Shown here: one piece after another, positions 1-5,291 of the stretch | How the letters are laid out: every line of letters starts with the position of its first letter | Position numbering within the stretch: the stretch's first letter is position 1 | Program-made: the position numbers and the translations under genes | The notes under the pieces: model-generated | The model's database searches: none | Seen by the model: the letters and a program-made list of their open reading frames with translations, nothing else | What the model was told of the DNA's origin: nothing | Assembly: GCA_022710245.1 (NCBI GenBank) | Contig: JAKLHH010000446.1 | Coordinates: 1-6,487 of the forward strand | Direction of reading: 5' to 3' | Source: Myxococcota bacterium | GTDB taxonomy: Bacteria; Myxococcota; Polyangia; GCA-2747355; JAKLHH01 | DNA: 6,487 bases

Positions 1-155
1 GTCAGCAGCTCCTCGGCGAGGACCTTGACGGCGACCTTGCGGCCGATCTTGGGGTGCTCGGCAGCGTAGACCTCGCCCATCCCCCCACGCCCCAGCAGAC
101 CGGTCACCACGTAGTTGCCGATCTGCTGACCGACCAGGCTGCCCGAGCTGTCCAT
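1..155 (-). CDS. Serine/threonine protein kinase, N-terminus (runs off left edge)
   Basis: Reading the minus strand from the ATG at 155-153 gives 51 residues before the window ends. They are the start of a Hanks-type (Pkn/Stk) kinase domain: I12-G-N-Y-V-V-T, the glycine-rich ATP loop G22-R-G-G-M-G-E-V-Y30, then V41-A-V-K44, where K44 is the ATP-anchoring lysine of the VAxK motif. The catalytic loop and any C-terminal sensor or membrane segments lie outside the window. The family phosphorylates Ser/Thr on partner proteins, and myxobacteria carry many of them. The start is supported by GGAGG at 160-164, four bases upstream of the ATG; another ATG at 166-164 is out of frame. The gene is divergent from the SIMPL-domain gene at 396. 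Family assignment is firm from the loop and lysine alone; substrate and role cannot be inferred. Confidence 0.9.
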   Translation of the reverse strand, partial: MDSSGSLVGQQIGNYVVTGLLGRGGMGEVYAAEHPKIGRKVAVKVLAEELL

Positions 156-395
156 GACCCCTCCATGTTAGGGGACCGCGCTGGGTTGCGGAAGCAGTAT
201 CTCGTCGCCCGGGGCCAGATTACCGGCCGCGGTAGCGTCGCCCGACCGCCCGAGGCCAGGGTGGAGCGACGCCGCGCACCGCAGAGGGCGGTGGCGGGGA
301 GCTGCCGCGACCCGCAATGGATGCTTTACCGACTCGTTACAGCAGAGCCCCGACGCGGCCGCTAGCCTGGTGGTCACCAACCGAGGAGATAACCC
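156..395. other. Divergent intergenic region, kinase / SIMPL gene
   Basis: These 240 bases separate the kinase start (minus) from the SIMPL-protein start (plus), so promoters for both genes should lie here. A TAACAT hexamer on the minus strand (165-170) resembles a -10 box. It lies so close to the kinase start that transcription from it would cut into the ribosome binding site, so I do not call it. On the plus strand no -35/-10 pair with 16-18 base spacing stands out. I see no RNA gene, repeat or convincing small ORF; open frames crossing the region lack a ribosome binding site and resemble nothing. Confidence 0.5.
383..388 (+). promoter_or_regulatory. Ribosome binding site for the SIMPL-domain gene
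   Basis: GAGGAG lies seven bases upstream of the ATG at 396. The good spacing fixes the start of the exported SIMPL protein and argues against the overlapping open frame that starts at 317. Confidence 0.75.
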
Positions 396-1175
396 ATGCG
401 CTCGCCGATCAGCCCCCGCCTCGTCCTCGCCGCCGCCGCCGTCCTCTGCGCCTGGCTGCTCGCGTGCCCGCAGCTGCAGCAGGCGACCGCCGCGCCAGCC
501 GCTGTCCCGCTCCTCGCCCAGCCCGCGCCGCCGCGCCTGATCGAGGTGAGCGGCCAGGCGCGCCTCGATGTACCGCCCGACCGCGTCGACCTCGAGCTCA
601 CCCTGGAGCAGAAGCGCCCCTCGCCCCGCCTGGCGGTGGCGGAGCTCTCCCGGCGGCGCGACGCGCTCGTCTCCGCGCTGCGACGCAGCAGCGTTGGCGG
701 CGAGGACCTGGTCCTCTCCCACGTGGGCCTGCAGCAGAGCTTCGCCCCCGGTCCCATCCGCACGCCGGACGGCTACCTGGCGAGCGTCACCCTGATCGCC
801 ACGCTGCGCGACCCGGCCCGGATCGGCCTGGTGATGGAGGCCGCGGCCGCGGCCCAGGTGACCCGCATCTCCTCCACGATGCGGACCAGCAAGGGCCCCG
901 AGATGAAGAAGCGCGTGCGTGAGATGGCGCTCCACGCGGCCCGCGAGAAGGCCGCACAGATCGCGCGCAACCTCGGGGTCAAGCTCGGCCCGGTGCAGCA
1001 GGTGCGCGAGTCGCAGTGGGAGAGCTGGTACGGGGGCCGCTGGACGCTGACGAACGAGAACGCCTACGCGAGCGGCCCGCGCGGCGGCGGAGGCGGCGAG
1101 CAGCCCGAGCGCGCGCCGTCGCCCGACGCGATCCCGCTCATCCTGGGGCTCAACGTCACCTTCGCCATCCAGTGA
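396..1175 (+). CDS. Exported SIMPL-domain (DUF541, YggE-like) protein
   Basis: 259 residues, a usual length for the family. The N-terminus is an export signal: R2/R8, a hydrophobic core L9-A23, then C24 in L-L-A-C. This is a weak lipobox (Leu at -2), so the protein may be a lipoprotein or may be cleaved by signal peptidase I near A30-T-A-A. The SIMPL domain begins at I49-E-V-S-G53 and continues through V59-P-P-D-R-V-D-L-E-L. It has a middle segment with V131-T-L-I-A-T-L, then the family's characteristic helix K171-K-R-V-R-E-M-A...A-A-R-E-K-A-A-Q-I-A-R-N-L-G194 with V-K-L-G following, and closes with a strand ending at Q259. A glycine run (G230-G234) sits in a loop before the last strand. YggE in E. 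coli is an envelope protein linked to oxidative-stress tolerance; its biochemical activity is unclear, so none is assigned here. It is monocistronic and converges with the DNRLRE lipoprotein gene. Confidence 0.87.
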   Translation: MRSPISPRLVLAAAAVLCAWLLACPQLQQATAAPAAVPLLAQPAPPRLIEVSGQARLDVPPDRVDLELTLEQKRPSPRLAVAELSRRRDALVSALRRSSVGGEDLVLSHVGLQQSFAPGPIRTPDGYLASVTLIATLRDPARIGLVMEAAAAAQVTRISSTMRTSKGPEMKKRVREMALHAAREKAAQIARNLGVKLGPVQQVRESQWESWYGGRWTLTNENAYASGPRGGGGGEQPERAPSPDAIPLILGLNVTFAIQ

Positions 1176-1186
1176 CCGCCGCCTGC

Positions 1187-1203
1187 GGCCGCGCCCTGCG
1201 GCC
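1187..1203. terminator. Possible shared hairpin terminator between convergent genes
   Basis: GGCCGC at 1187-1192 and its exact complement GCGGCC at 1198-1203 enclose a five-base loop. The hairpin lies in the 51 bases between the stop codons of two convergent genes, where a bidirectional terminator is expected. There is no T-tract on either side, and six-base GC palindromes arise easily in DNA of this composition, so this is a weak call. Confidence 0.3.
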
Positions 1204-1226
1204 CTGGCGCGCCGGCCTCCGCGGGC

Positions 1227-2063
1227 TCAGGGAGCGCACTCGACCTCCAGCCAGGGCTGCAGGTCCGCCCCCTGCTGCTTGCCGTACGCCCAGGACTCGT
1301 GATCAGAGACCTCGGTGTCCAGGTACTCGGTCGCGCCGCGGAGCTGCAGGCTGAGCACGCCGTCGCCGCCCCGCTCGCTCTTGACCACCGCCGTCAGGTC
1401 CCAGCTCTGCACGTTCAGCGGCGGCGCGGCGAACGCCGGCACGACGAGCAGCGCGGTCGACGCGCAGGCCGGCTGGGTCAGCCAGGTGAGGCTCGCGGCG
1501 CTCCAGCTGTCGGGGCAGAGACGCACCTCCAGGTCCGGCCAGCCCCAGGTGCCAAAGAAGGCCAGCACGAGCCGCGCGCTGACCAGCTTCGCCGCGGGGC
1601 AGAGCGACTTGAGGTCGAACTTGAGCAGCGAGCGCATGCTGCGGTTGTAGCTGTAGGCGCAGTAGCCCACGCGGAGCTGCTCCAGCGCGGTGTTGTCATC
1701 TCCGTTCTCGGGAGCGGCGGCGACGTCGGCGCGCGTCTTGCCGGGGCGTCCGGAGAGGACGAAGGTGTCCTCCAGCGCCGGCAGGCTGGTCGGGCTCGCG
1801 GTCGTCGCGTCGGGCGGGCTCGCGTCGGGCGGGCTCGCCTCGCGCCCCCGCTCGGTCGCGCGCAGATCCCGGCCGTCCGCCCGCGGCCCATCGCCGAGCG
1901 GCGCGTCGCGGTGCGCGAGCTCGCCCGGGTGGCGCTCCGCCGTCGCGTCGGCGGCCGGGGGGGCGTCCGTCGCCGGCGTGCCCTGCCCGGCGGTGAAGGG
2001 GACCAGCGTGTGGCAGCCGCCGAGGAGCAGCGTGGCGCAGAGTAAAGACGACCGCAGGACCAT
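1227..2063 (-). CDS. DNRLRE-domain lipoprotein
   Basis: 278 residues from the ATG at 2063. I chose this start because it gives a textbook lipoprotein signal: R4, hydrophobic S6-L14, lipobox L14-G15-G16-C17. The open frame extends 22 codons upstream to 2129, but that stretch is Arg-rich and would bury the signal. GGAGGT lies at 2066-2071 (2-base spacing) and AGAGG at 2074-2078 (10-base spacing). C17 is followed by His, not Asp, which suits outer-membrane sorting. Residues 24-95 are a disordered Ala/Pro/Asp/Arg linker with a tandem A-S-P-P-D pair. Residues 97-277 match the DNRLRE pattern: E98-D-T-F-V, N124...L-R-V-G133, R144-S-L-L-K-F-D-L151, V161-S-A-R-L-V-L, W187-S-A-A-S-L-T-W, W221-D-L-T-A-V-V, L237-S-L-Q-L-R-G, W271-L-E-V-E. 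These domains are carbohydrate-binding-like beta sandwiches of extracellular proteins. Five Cys (135, 155, 183, 200, 276) could form disulfides. The ligand is unknown. Confidence 0.82.
   Translation of the reverse strand: MVLRSSLLCATLLLGGCHTLVPFTAGQGTPATDAPPAADATAERHPGELAHRDAPLGDGPRADGRDLRATERGREASPPDASPPDATTASPTSLPALEDTFVLSGRPGKTRADVAAAPENGDDNTALEQLRVGYCAYSYNRSMRSLLKFDLKSLCPAAKLVSARLVLAFFGTWGWPDLEVRLCPDSWSAASLTWLTQPACASTALLVVPAFAAPPLNVQSWDLTAVVKSERGGDGVLSLQLRGATEYLDTEVSDHESWAYGKQQGADLQPWLEVECAP
1805..1834. repeat. 15-base in-frame tandem repeat in the lipoprotein linker
   Basis: Two identical 15-base units (1805-1819 and 1820-1834), with four bases of a third, encode A-S-P-P-D twice in the disordered linker of the lipoprotein (residues 76-85). 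The in-frame period and exact identity point to slippage or short unequal exchange that changes linker length without breaking the gene. Confidence 0.9.
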
Positions 2064-2065
2064 GG

Positions 2066-2071
2066 ACCTCC
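2066..2071 (-). promoter_or_regulatory. Ribosome binding site for the DNRLRE lipoprotein
   Basis: GGAGGT on the minus strand lies only two bases from the ATG at 2063. AGAGG at 2074-2078 is ten bases away and may serve as well. Either one supports this start over the in-frame ATG at 2129. Confidence 0.5.
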
Positions 2072-2106
2072 ATCCTCTGCTGCGCGGCCTGGCGCTGCAA
2101 GCCCGC

Positions 2107-2130
2107 CGCGCGGCCTCGGCCGGCCGCACG
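2107..2130 (-). terminator. GC-rich hairpin downstream of radical SAM gene (second of two)
   Basis: Read on the minus strand, CGTGCGGCC pairs with GGCCGCGCG around a six-base loop. This gives nine pairs, including a G-U pair at the third position. In the opposite transcript that pair becomes A-C and breaks, so the structure favours minus-strand RNA. It sits directly after the hairpin at 2131-2152. No U-tract follows, so it may be a U-less terminator, a 3'-end stabiliser or an attenuator before the lipoprotein gene. Confidence 0.4.
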
Positions 2131-2152
2131 CGCGCCGGTCACCGCCGGCACG
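2131..2152 (-). terminator. GC-rich hairpin downstream of radical SAM gene (first of two)
   Basis: On the minus strand CGTGCCGG pairs with CCGGCGCG around the loop CGGTGA. This gives eight pairs, again with a G-U at the third position that would be a mismatch in antisense RNA. It is contiguous with the next hairpin (2107-2130), and its arms begin and end with the same CGTGC...GCGCG frame. It overlaps the end of the downstream copy of the duplicated gene end, so part of it is duplicated sequence. Confidence 0.4.
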
Positions 2153-2250
2153 AGCACGCCCTCGGCGCCTCCGGCTACTGCTCCTCGCCGGTCACGGCCG
2201 GCACGAGCACGCCCCCTCGGCGCCTCCGGCTACTGCTCCTCGCCGGTCAC
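2144..2250. repeat. Near-perfect tandem duplication of the radical SAM gene's 3' end
   Basis: Bases 2144-2195 and 2197-2250 are identical apart from two extra C bases at 2214-2215 in the second copy. The gene-proximal copy (2197-2250) contains the last six codons and TAG stop of the radical SAM gene (2230-2250) plus 33 bases of 3' flank. The other copy lies entirely downstream of the stop. The shared ten-mer CGCCGGTCAC recurs at 2133, 2186 and 2241, giving periods of 53 and 55 bases. The periods are not multiples of three, so the downstream copy is not an in-frame extension. Confidence 0.93.
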
Positions 2251-4458
2251 CTTCTTCTTCGGGACCAGCGGCAGCGGCGCCATCTCGGTCATGTGCGTGC
2301 GGTCCTTCTTCGGCTCGGCCTTCTTCGGGGGCGCCTTCTTCGGCGGCGGCTTCGTCGGCGGCTGCGGCCGCGGCGCCATCTCCTTCATGTGCGTCCTGCC
2401 CGCGTCCCGGGGGATCGGCGCCATCTCCGCCATCTGCGTCTCGCCGGCGTCCCGGTACGGCCGCGGCGCCATCTCGCTCATGTGCGTCCGCTCGAGCGGG
2501 AGCCCGGCGGCCTTCGCGCGCGCGAGCTCCTCGGCGCTGAAGCGGAGGACGAAGCGCCGGTTGCCCACGTCGGCGCCCTGCACCTGCAGGCGCACCCCGC
2601 GCGGGCAGGCCTGCGCCTCGCCGCTCCCGGCCTTGAAGGTGCAGGTCCGGAGCTGACCGTCGTGGCCGAGGACCACGGTCACCTCGACGGCGACCGCGCG
2701 GCTCACGAGCTGCGCGATCCAGGGCAGCACGGCGCGGGTCACCGGCTCGCGCACCTTCGCCGGGTCTCCCTCGAGGGGCGCCGCGATGGTCTCGTAGACG
2801 TGGGTGCCGATGCCGGGCTCCTGCTTGCACGCGGCGCCGGCGACGGAGATCGTCGCGGCCAGCCCCGCCGCCGCCACCCGCCTCGCCGCCCCGCGCAGCC
2901 TCCCGCCGCGCGCGTCCTGCCGCGCGGCCGCGTGGATCGCGTCGAGGAGCGCCATCCCCTCGGCGCCGAGGCGCTCGTTCTCCCCGGCGACCCAGGCGGT
3001 GAGCTCCCGCGCGAAGGCGCTCTCCAGACCGGGGAGCCTGCCGCGAGCGCGAGCCAGCCGCGCGACCAGCGCCTCGAGCCCGCAGCAGGTGCTCGCGTTC
3101 ACCCGCCGCACGAAGTCCTTGGCGGCGGGCCTGAGCGCGGCCGTCCAGCCGAAGTGCTCGAGGAGCTGCGCCTCGAAGTCGACCCGCATGGCCAGGTGGT
3201 GGAGCGCGCTCGCCCCGTGCCCGTAGTTGCGCTCGTAGAAGGCCCCGAGCGCGAGCTCGAAGGCGCGCTGCGCCCGCGGGTCCGCGATCACGTAGTGCCG
3301 CCCCCAGAAGTCGCCGAGGAGCCGCCCCTCGCGCGCGAGCCGCCGCTCGAGCGGCGTCCCCGCGTAGACCTCGGTGCGGCAGAAGTTCATCGGGTTCTCG
3401 CCGTGGCGGCGGAGGAAGCGGAGGTTCTCGGCGACGTCCTCGAGGGTCGAGTCGGGGTTGAAGAGGAGCAGGTTGAAGCAGGCGTGCAGGCCCGCCTCGT
3501 TCACCAGGCGGAGCGCGCGCTCGTTCTCGGCCAGGGTCTGGCCGCGGCCGAGGGCGCGGAGCGACGCCTCGCTCCCCGCCTCGATGCCGAGGAAGAGGCG
3601 GAAGGTGCCGAGGCGCTGGAGTGCGGCCAGCACCTCGGGCTCCACCGCGTCGGGGCGGCACTTGAGCGCGAGCGCGACGCGGCCGAGCTTGCGGGGGCGC
3701 AGCGCGCGCTCGAGGGCAGCGAGCCGCGCGAGCGCCGCCTCGCGGCCGCGGGGCAGGAAGTTGTCGTCGTGGAAGTTGAAGATGCGCACCCCCTGCCGGC
3801 GGAGCGCGGCCAGCTCCGCGGCCACCGCGTCGGCGTCGCGCAGGCGATGGCGCTCGCCGCCGCAGAGGCGATGCCAGGCGGAGATCGAGCAGAAGGCGCA
3901 GCCGTAGGTGCAGCCGCGCGAGGCGAGCAGGTTGACGATGGGCAGGCCGAGGAACTCGTCGGGCGGCTGCTTGCGGGTCGGCCAGGCGAGCGCGTCGAGG
4001 TCCGGCGCCATGCGCGGCGCGCCGGTGCGGCGGACCCGGCCGCCCGCGCCCTGGAGCACGAGCCCGCCGACCTCCGCGGGCGCCCTCCCGGCGGCGAGCT
4101 CGGTGAGCGGCCCCTCCCCCTCGCCGAGGACCACCGCGTCGAGCGCCGCCACCTCGCCGAGGAGCGCCTCCGCGTTGAAGCCGGCGAAGTGCCCGCCCGC
4201 GACGAGGAGCCCGCTCACCCCGAGCTCGCGCAGGCGCGTGGCCAGCGCGGCGAACTCGCGCGCCCGCGCGGTGAAGACCATCGACAGGCCGATCAGCGCG
4301 AAGCCCCCGGCGGCCGCGAGGCGCGCCACGTCCTCGAGCTGCTCGGGCTCGTTGAAGACGAGCTGGGTGACCTCGTGCCCGTCCCGCTCCAGCGCGCCCC
4401 GCAGGTAGCGGACCGCCAGGCTCTCCTCTTGCTCCGCGCCGATCAGCGCCACGCGCAT
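2230..4458 (-). CDS. B12-binding radical SAM protein with repeat-bearing C-terminal extension
   Basis: 742 residues from the ATG at 4458, with GGAG at 4465-4468 six bases upstream. Residues 1-125 are a cobalamin-binding Rossmann domain of the BchE-like radical SAM type: V3-A-L-I-G, L55-I-G-L-S, V86-A-G-G-H, V110-L-G-E-G-E-G-P-L-T-E-L. Residues 172-400 are a radical SAM domain with the [4Fe-4S] motif C183-T-Y-G-C187-A-F-C190, then F227-N-F-H-D-D-N-F, L265-K-C-R-P-D and G291-I-E-A-G-S. Residues 400-515 resemble the helical tail of such enzymes, with a vicinal C458-C459. The usual enzyme would end near here. Instead the frame continues with R526-R, a hydrophobic run to C544 like a lipoprotein signal, an unrecognised domain (about 550-655, C606 and C618), four T-[H/Q]-M-x-E-M-A-P-x-P repeats starting at 658, 674, 689 and 721, and a Pro/Lys linker (699-719). 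Relatives use SAM and B12 for radical methylation or ring chemistry; the substrate here is unknown. Confidence 0.85.
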   Translation of the reverse strand: MRVALIGAEQEESLAVRYLRGALERDGHEVTQLVFNEPEQLEDVARLAAAGGFALIGLSMVFTARAREFAALATRLRELGVSGLLVAGGHFAGFNAEALLGEVAALDAVVLGEGEGPLTELAAGRAPAEVGGLVLQGAGGRVRRTGAPRMAPDLDALAWPTRKQPPDEFLGLPIVNLLASRGCTYGCAFCSISAWHRLCGGERHRLRDADAVAAELAALRRQGVRIFNFHDDNFLPRGREAALARLAALERALRPRKLGRVALALKCRPDAVEPEVLAALQRLGTFRLFLGIEAGSEASLRALGRGQTLAENERALRLVNEAGLHACFNLLLFNPDSTLEDVAENLRFLRRHGENPMNFCRTEVYAGTPLERRLAREGRLLGDFWGRHYVIADPRAQRAFELALGAFYERNYGHGASALHHLAMRVDFEAQLLEHFGWTAALRPAAKDFVRRVNASTCCGLEALVARLARARGRLPGLESAFARELTAWVAGENERLGAEGMALLDAIHAAARQDARGGRLRGAARRVAAAGLAATISVAGAACKQEPGIGTHVYETIAAPLEGDPAKVREPVTRAVLPWIAQLVSRAVAVEVTVVLGHDGQLRTCTFKAGSGEAQACPRGVRLQVQGADVGNRRFVLRFSAEELARAKAAGLPLERTHMSEMAPRPYRDAGETQMAEMAPIPRDAGRTHMKEMAPRPQPPTKPPPKKAPPKKAEPKKDRTHMTEMAPLPLVPKKKVTGEEQ
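2269..2487 (-). repeat. Four-copy Met/His peptide repeat in the radical SAM C-terminus
   Basis: Copies lie at 2458-2487, 2410-2439, 2365-2394 and 2269-2298. Each encodes T-[H/Q]-M-x-E-M-A-P-x-P. In DNA the first eight codons are the same in all four (ACG CAC ATG nnn GAG ATG GCG CC), except CAG for CAC in copy 2 and the variable codon, which encodes Ser, Ala, Lys and Thr in turn. Copies 1-3 are spaced 48 and 45 bases apart. Copy 4 follows the Pro/Lys-rich linker, 96 bases from copy 3. The spacing keeps frame throughout. Confidence 0.93.
2776..2805 (-). repeat. Degenerate upstream copy of the C-terminal peptide motif
   Basis: Residues 552-561 of the radical SAM protein read T-H-V-Y-E-T-I-A-A-P, just after the hydrophobic stretch ending at C544. 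This matches the later repeats at T, H, E, A and P with one extra residue, and may be an ancestral or diverged copy. The similarity is short and could be chance. Confidence 0.35.
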
Positions 4459-4490
4459 GGCTCGCTCCGTCCGTCTCAGGATGAGGGGCG

Positions 4491-4496
4491 ATGATA
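4491..4496 (-). promoter_or_regulatory. Candidate -10 box for the radical SAM gene
   Basis: TATCAT on the minus strand, five of six bases of TATAAT, stands in otherwise very GC-rich DNA. It would start an RNA near 4484, with a leader of about 26 bases that includes the GGAG at 4465-4468. The same hexamer precedes the PhzF-family gene. No recognisable -35 box lies 17 bases upstream, so an activator or other sigma factor may be needed. Confidence 0.4.
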
Positions 4497-4523
4497 CCGC
4501 CGGCCCGCGCGCGGCGGCGAGCC

Positions 4524-4552
4524 TTTACAGCTCTTCGCGGCCCCCCTACCCT
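4524..4552 (+). promoter_or_regulatory. Candidate promoter for the secreted protein gene (leaderless start)
   Basis: TTTACA (4524-4529, five of six bases of TTGACA), a spacer of exactly 17 bases, then TACCCT (4547-4552, three of six bases of TATAAT but matching its first, second and last positions). The predicted RNA start is near 4558-4559, which is the A of the ATG at 4559. No Shine-Dalgarno sequence precedes that ATG, consistent with a leaderless message. Confidence 0.5.
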
Positions 4553-4558
4553 CGTCCC

Positions 4559-5263
4559 ATGACTCGCCCGACCTCCCTGAGCGTGCCTTCTGTGCTTCGC
4601 GTGCTGCTCGCGCTCCTCGCGCTCGGCTCCCTCGCGCTCGCCGCGCCGCTCCCCGCCGACGTGGCGGCCGACCCCGTCCTCGCGCGCCTGCCGCTCCCCG
4701 CCGGGTGGCGCGTCCTCCGCCAGGGTGACCAGCTCGTCTTCGAGCGGACCACGCCGGTCTGGGTCCTCCCCGAGAACCGGATCAGCGCCCCGGTCTCGAC
4801 GGAGACGGCCGCCGAGCGCTCCGCCCGCATCCGCAAGCACGGCAAGCTGGTGCGCCCGCGCTTCGCCTTCCGCCTGGAGCCGCGCTGGAGCGCCGCGCGC
4901 CTGGCGCGGGTCACCCGCGAGAACGCCGCGGTCTCCCGCTCGCTCGCGGCGCTCGGCCGCAAGCACGGCATCACGCCGCTCCTCGACCAGGTCGCCCACA
5001 GCAAGAACCCCGACCCGCTCCGCCTCGCCCGCACCCCCGACGAGGAGCGCCGGGTCCGCGCCTACCTCGCCGAGCGCCGCGCCCTCGAGGCGAAGCTGCA
5101 GCCGCTCCCCGAGCTCGCGAGCGCGCGCTTCAGCCTCTTCCCGGCGGGGCACGAGGGCTGGAGCGACGCCACCCACCTGGTCGACCCGCCCGCGGCGGCC
5201 GAGGAGTGCTACCGAGTCGAGCAGGCCCTCCGCGACGCGATCGGGGCCGCGGCCCGTCCGTGA
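4559..5263 (+). CDS. Secreted protein of unknown function
   Basis: 234 residues from the ATG at 4559. The open frame extends upstream to 4457, but that part overlaps the divergent promoters. This internal start puts a signal peptide at the N-terminus: R3, R14, hydrophobic core V12-L27, and a likely cut after A28 (A26-L-A). The mature part starts P30-L-P-A-D-V-A-A-D-P-V. It is Arg-rich, with a predicted beta-type segment (G49-W-R-V-L-R...L-V-F-E-R), then mostly helical, charged stretches at 83-130 and 160-185. It holds one Cys (C217) and no transmembrane segment after the signal. I recognise no family or catalytic motif. It is probably periplasmic or secreted. Codon bias matches the neighbours. 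No ribosome binding site is visible, but a promoter is placed to start the RNA at the ATG. It is divergent from the radical SAM gene, which may be chance or may mean shared control. Confidence 0.75.
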   Translation: MTRPTSLSVPSVLRVLLALLALGSLALAAPLPADVAADPVLARLPLPAGWRVLRQGDQLVFERTTPVWVLPENRISAPVSTETAAERSARIRKHGKLVRPRFAFRLEPRWSAARLARVTRENAAVSRSLAALGRKHGITPLLDQVAHSKNPDPLRLARTPDEERRVRAYLAERRALEAKLQPLPELASARFSLFPAGHEGWSDATHLVDPPAAAEECYRVEQALRDAIGAAARP

Positions 5264-5291
5264 GGGCCGCGACCCGTCCGTGAGGGCCGCG
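5244..5291. repeat. 20-base tandem repeat across the stop codon of the secreted protein gene
   Basis: Unit 1 (5244-5263) holds the last six complete codons and the TGA stop. Unit 2 (5264-5283) matches it at 19 of 20 bases (G to A at 5272). Eight bases of a third unit follow (5284-5291). The unit begins with GGGCCGCG and ends in the stop TGA. The period is not a multiple of three, so the extra copies are untranslated. Confidence 0.92.

Noticed and set aside
165..170. TAACAT as a -10 box for the kinase gene
   Set aside because: RNA starting from it would begin inside the ribosome binding site, and there is no -35 at the right spacing.
317..922. Plus-strand open frame overlapping the SIMPL gene
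   Set aside because: Its product is Arg/Pro-rich low complexity. The GAGGAG and export signal support the frame starting at 396.
168..935. Minus-strand open frame antisense to the SIMPL gene
   Set aside because: It resembles no family, lacks a good ribosome binding site, and covers a gene with a clear SIMPL pattern.
2269..2487. CRISPR-like array from the regularly spaced 22-base repeats
   Set aside because: There are only four copies with uneven spacing, and they are in frame within a coding region and encode a peptide repeat.
1690..4494. Long open frame on the plus strand (934 codons)
   Set aside because: It is antisense to the radical SAM and lipoprotein genes. Its product is Arg/Ala/Glu-rich with no domain, and long antisense frames are expected from G/C third-position bias.
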